Shown: positions 6,834 through 7,480 of the stretch, piece by piece
How the letters are laid out: every line of letters starts with the position of its first letter
How positions within the stretch are numbered: position 1 is the first letter of the stretch
The notes under the pieces: model-generated
What the model was told of the DNA's origin: nothing
The model's input: the letters and a program-made list of their open reading frames with translations, nothing else
Databases searched by the model: none
Translations under genes and position numbers: made by a program
Assembly: GCA_041745535.1 (NCBI GenBank)
Contig: JBGTIS010000075.1
Location: 1 to 7,480, forward strand
Reading direction: 5' to 3'
DNA from: JBGTIS01 sp041745535
GTDB lineage: Bacteria > Bacteroidota > Bacteroidia > Cytophagales > Cyclobacteriaceae
Length of the DNA stretch: 7,480 nt

Positions 6834-7238
6834 CTATTTTCGTTTGAACCAATTCTCAATTTTGATTCCGTCTATCCGCTCGAAGTCTTTGATATTGTCA
6901 GTAACCAAAGTCAACTTGTTTTCTACGGCAGTTACACCGATCAACAGGTCAAATTCATCATGCATTGGTTTTCCAATTCTTCTAAGCTGAACTTTCTCTT
7001 TTGCGTAACGCTTTATACATCCATAGATAGGTATGATGGTGAGTCCATTCAAAAAGCTATCAACAGCTTTATGTGATTTTGTTGGACTATCGCTATTTTC
7101 AGCACCATAACGTAGCTCGAAAGCGGTAATCTCGGAAATGTAGCAGTTTTCTCTTCCCTTTTCTTTAATCAGATCATCTAAATTTAACTTCCCACGTAGA
7201 AAGAAAACACAAATGCTAGTGTCAAGCAAATGCTCCAA
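6834..7238 (-). CDS. vapC: PIN-domain toxin, VapC family
   Basis: A 134-residue PIN-domain ribonuclease, the toxin of a type II toxin-antitoxin pair; such enzymes cleave tRNA or rRNA when the antitoxin is lost. The usual acidic residues are present: D6 in LLDTSIC, E41 in ITAFELRYG, D97 in DEFDLLIGVTA, and D114 or D118 in LVTDNIKDFERI. The length is typical. No ATG is available: the frame upstream runs back to a TAA without one, so the TTG at 7238 (MEHLLDTSICVFFLRG) is the best start. It overlaps the antitoxin gene by 17 nt, which suggests translational coupling. Seen: motifs and overlap. Known: PIN nuclease chemistry. Inferred: activity and target. Confidence 0.88.
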   Translation of the reverse strand: MEHLLDTSICVFFLRGKLNLDDLIKEKGRENCYISEITAFELRYGAENSDSPTKSHKAVDSFLNGLTIIPIYGCIKRYAKEKVQLRRIGKPMHDEFDLLIGVTAVENKLTLVTDNIKDFERIDGIKIENWFKRK

Positions 7239-7386
7239 AAGACTTGTAAAAGTTCTTTTCGCTGATTTTCTTTTCAGTTTTTAATGATTTTGCCAGACTT
7301 TCAATTAGCTTAATTTTGCTTATGGGACTTAGTCCTTCAAAAAGCCCTGAATAAGTATCTACAATATGCTTCTCTGTGTACGACAT
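7222..7386 (-). CDS. vapB: antitoxin of the VapBC-like pair
   Basis: A 54-residue protein directly upstream of and overlapping vapC, in the normal antitoxin-toxin order. It begins MSYTEKHIVDTYSGLFEGLSP and is mostly helical (SKIKLIESLAKSLK), with a lysine-rich tail ending KSFGAFA that probably masks the toxin. No standard ribbon-helix-helix or AbrB signature is obvious, so the antitoxin class is unclear. The ATG at 7386 is chosen over an in-frame TTG at 7422 because it gives a typical N-terminus; the extra 12 residues would be basic (IRFLRKLSKKS). The assignment rests mainly on position. The promoter should lie in 7387-7437, next to the boundary repeat, but no clear -33/-7 pair was found there. 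Confidence 0.7.
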   Translation of the reverse strand: MSYTEKHIVDTYSGLFEGLSPISKIKLIESLAKSLKTEKKISEKNFYKSFGAFA

Positions 7387-7437
7387 ACTTTTTTTGCTCA
7401 ATTTACGTAAAAATCTTATCAACTGTAATTATTAGTA

Positions 7438-7480
7438 TAACCGCCAACGGCCAAGTGCAGTAGCAGGCTGGTATTGTTTG
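7438..7480 (+). repeat. start of a second inverted-repeat element (cut by window end)
   Basis: TAACCGCCAAC (7438-7448) is the reverse complement of GTTGGCGGTTA and so matches the boundary motif at 6159 in inverse orientation (9 of 11). It is followed by GTGCAGTAGCAGGC (about 7455-7468), which resembles ATGCAGCAGATGCC in the left arm at 6050-6063. This is what the left arm of another copy of the 6040-6169 element should look like. The right arm would lie beyond the window. Confidence 0.5.

Noticed and set aside
6626..7076. Plus-strand open frames over the membrane-protein and vapC genes
   Set aside because: They lie opposite convincing minus-strand genes and show no recognisable protein pattern.
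7387..7422. Longer vapB starting at TTG 7422
   Set aside because: It adds 12 basic residues before MSYTEKHIV; the ATG at 7386 gives a more typical start.

Overview
The window looks like chromosomal DNA of a Bacteroidota bacterium, probably a Cytophagales- or Sphingobacteriales-type environmental species. The reasons are a BT0354/AraR-like Nudix-winged-helix regulator, a decayed receiver domain of the kind found in hybrid two-component sensors, weak or absent Shine-Dalgarno sequences, and a large lipoprotein combining a propeller, HEAT-like repeats and cytochrome c. The taxonomic call is inference.

The left part (1-5774) reads rightward. It holds the 3' 95% or so of a family 2 beta-glucuronidase (start outside the window), then a Nudix-like transcription factor whose Nudix box has lost catalytic glutamates, then about 540 bp without an intact gene, then a lipoprotein of about 883 residues. 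The glucuronidase and regulator may belong to a glycan or glucuronide utilisation locus. The lipoprotein is a TIGR02604/TIGR02603-type predicted dehydrogenase with a C-terminal CxxCH haem domain, so the strand carries sugar cleavage, sugar sensing and a possible sugar or polyol oxidation function. No direct link between the lipoprotein and the other two genes can be shown.

The gap 2537-3074 is a graveyard. On the minus strand it carries a frameshifted receiver-domain remnant (key string ADAYITKP). It also holds a perfect 22-bp AT-rich palindrome, and an 18-nt stretch that matches a repeat arm 3.3 kb downstream at 16 of 18 positions.

The right part (about 6040-7480) differs in orientation, composition and style. 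Three minus-strand genes are visibly AT-richer than the left part: a VapBC-like toxin-antitoxin pair and a single-pass membrane protein of unknown function. They are separated and bounded by copies of a short motif, about CGTTRGCGRTAG, which is inverted at the far edge. One edge is a 130-bp element with long imperfect inverted-repeat arms, and the last 43 bases look like the start of a second element. In both cassette-like units the gene's stop codon lies exactly 2 nt beyond the motif. This arrangement resembles mobile gene cassettes and is the most interesting feature of the window. No integrase or transposase is present.
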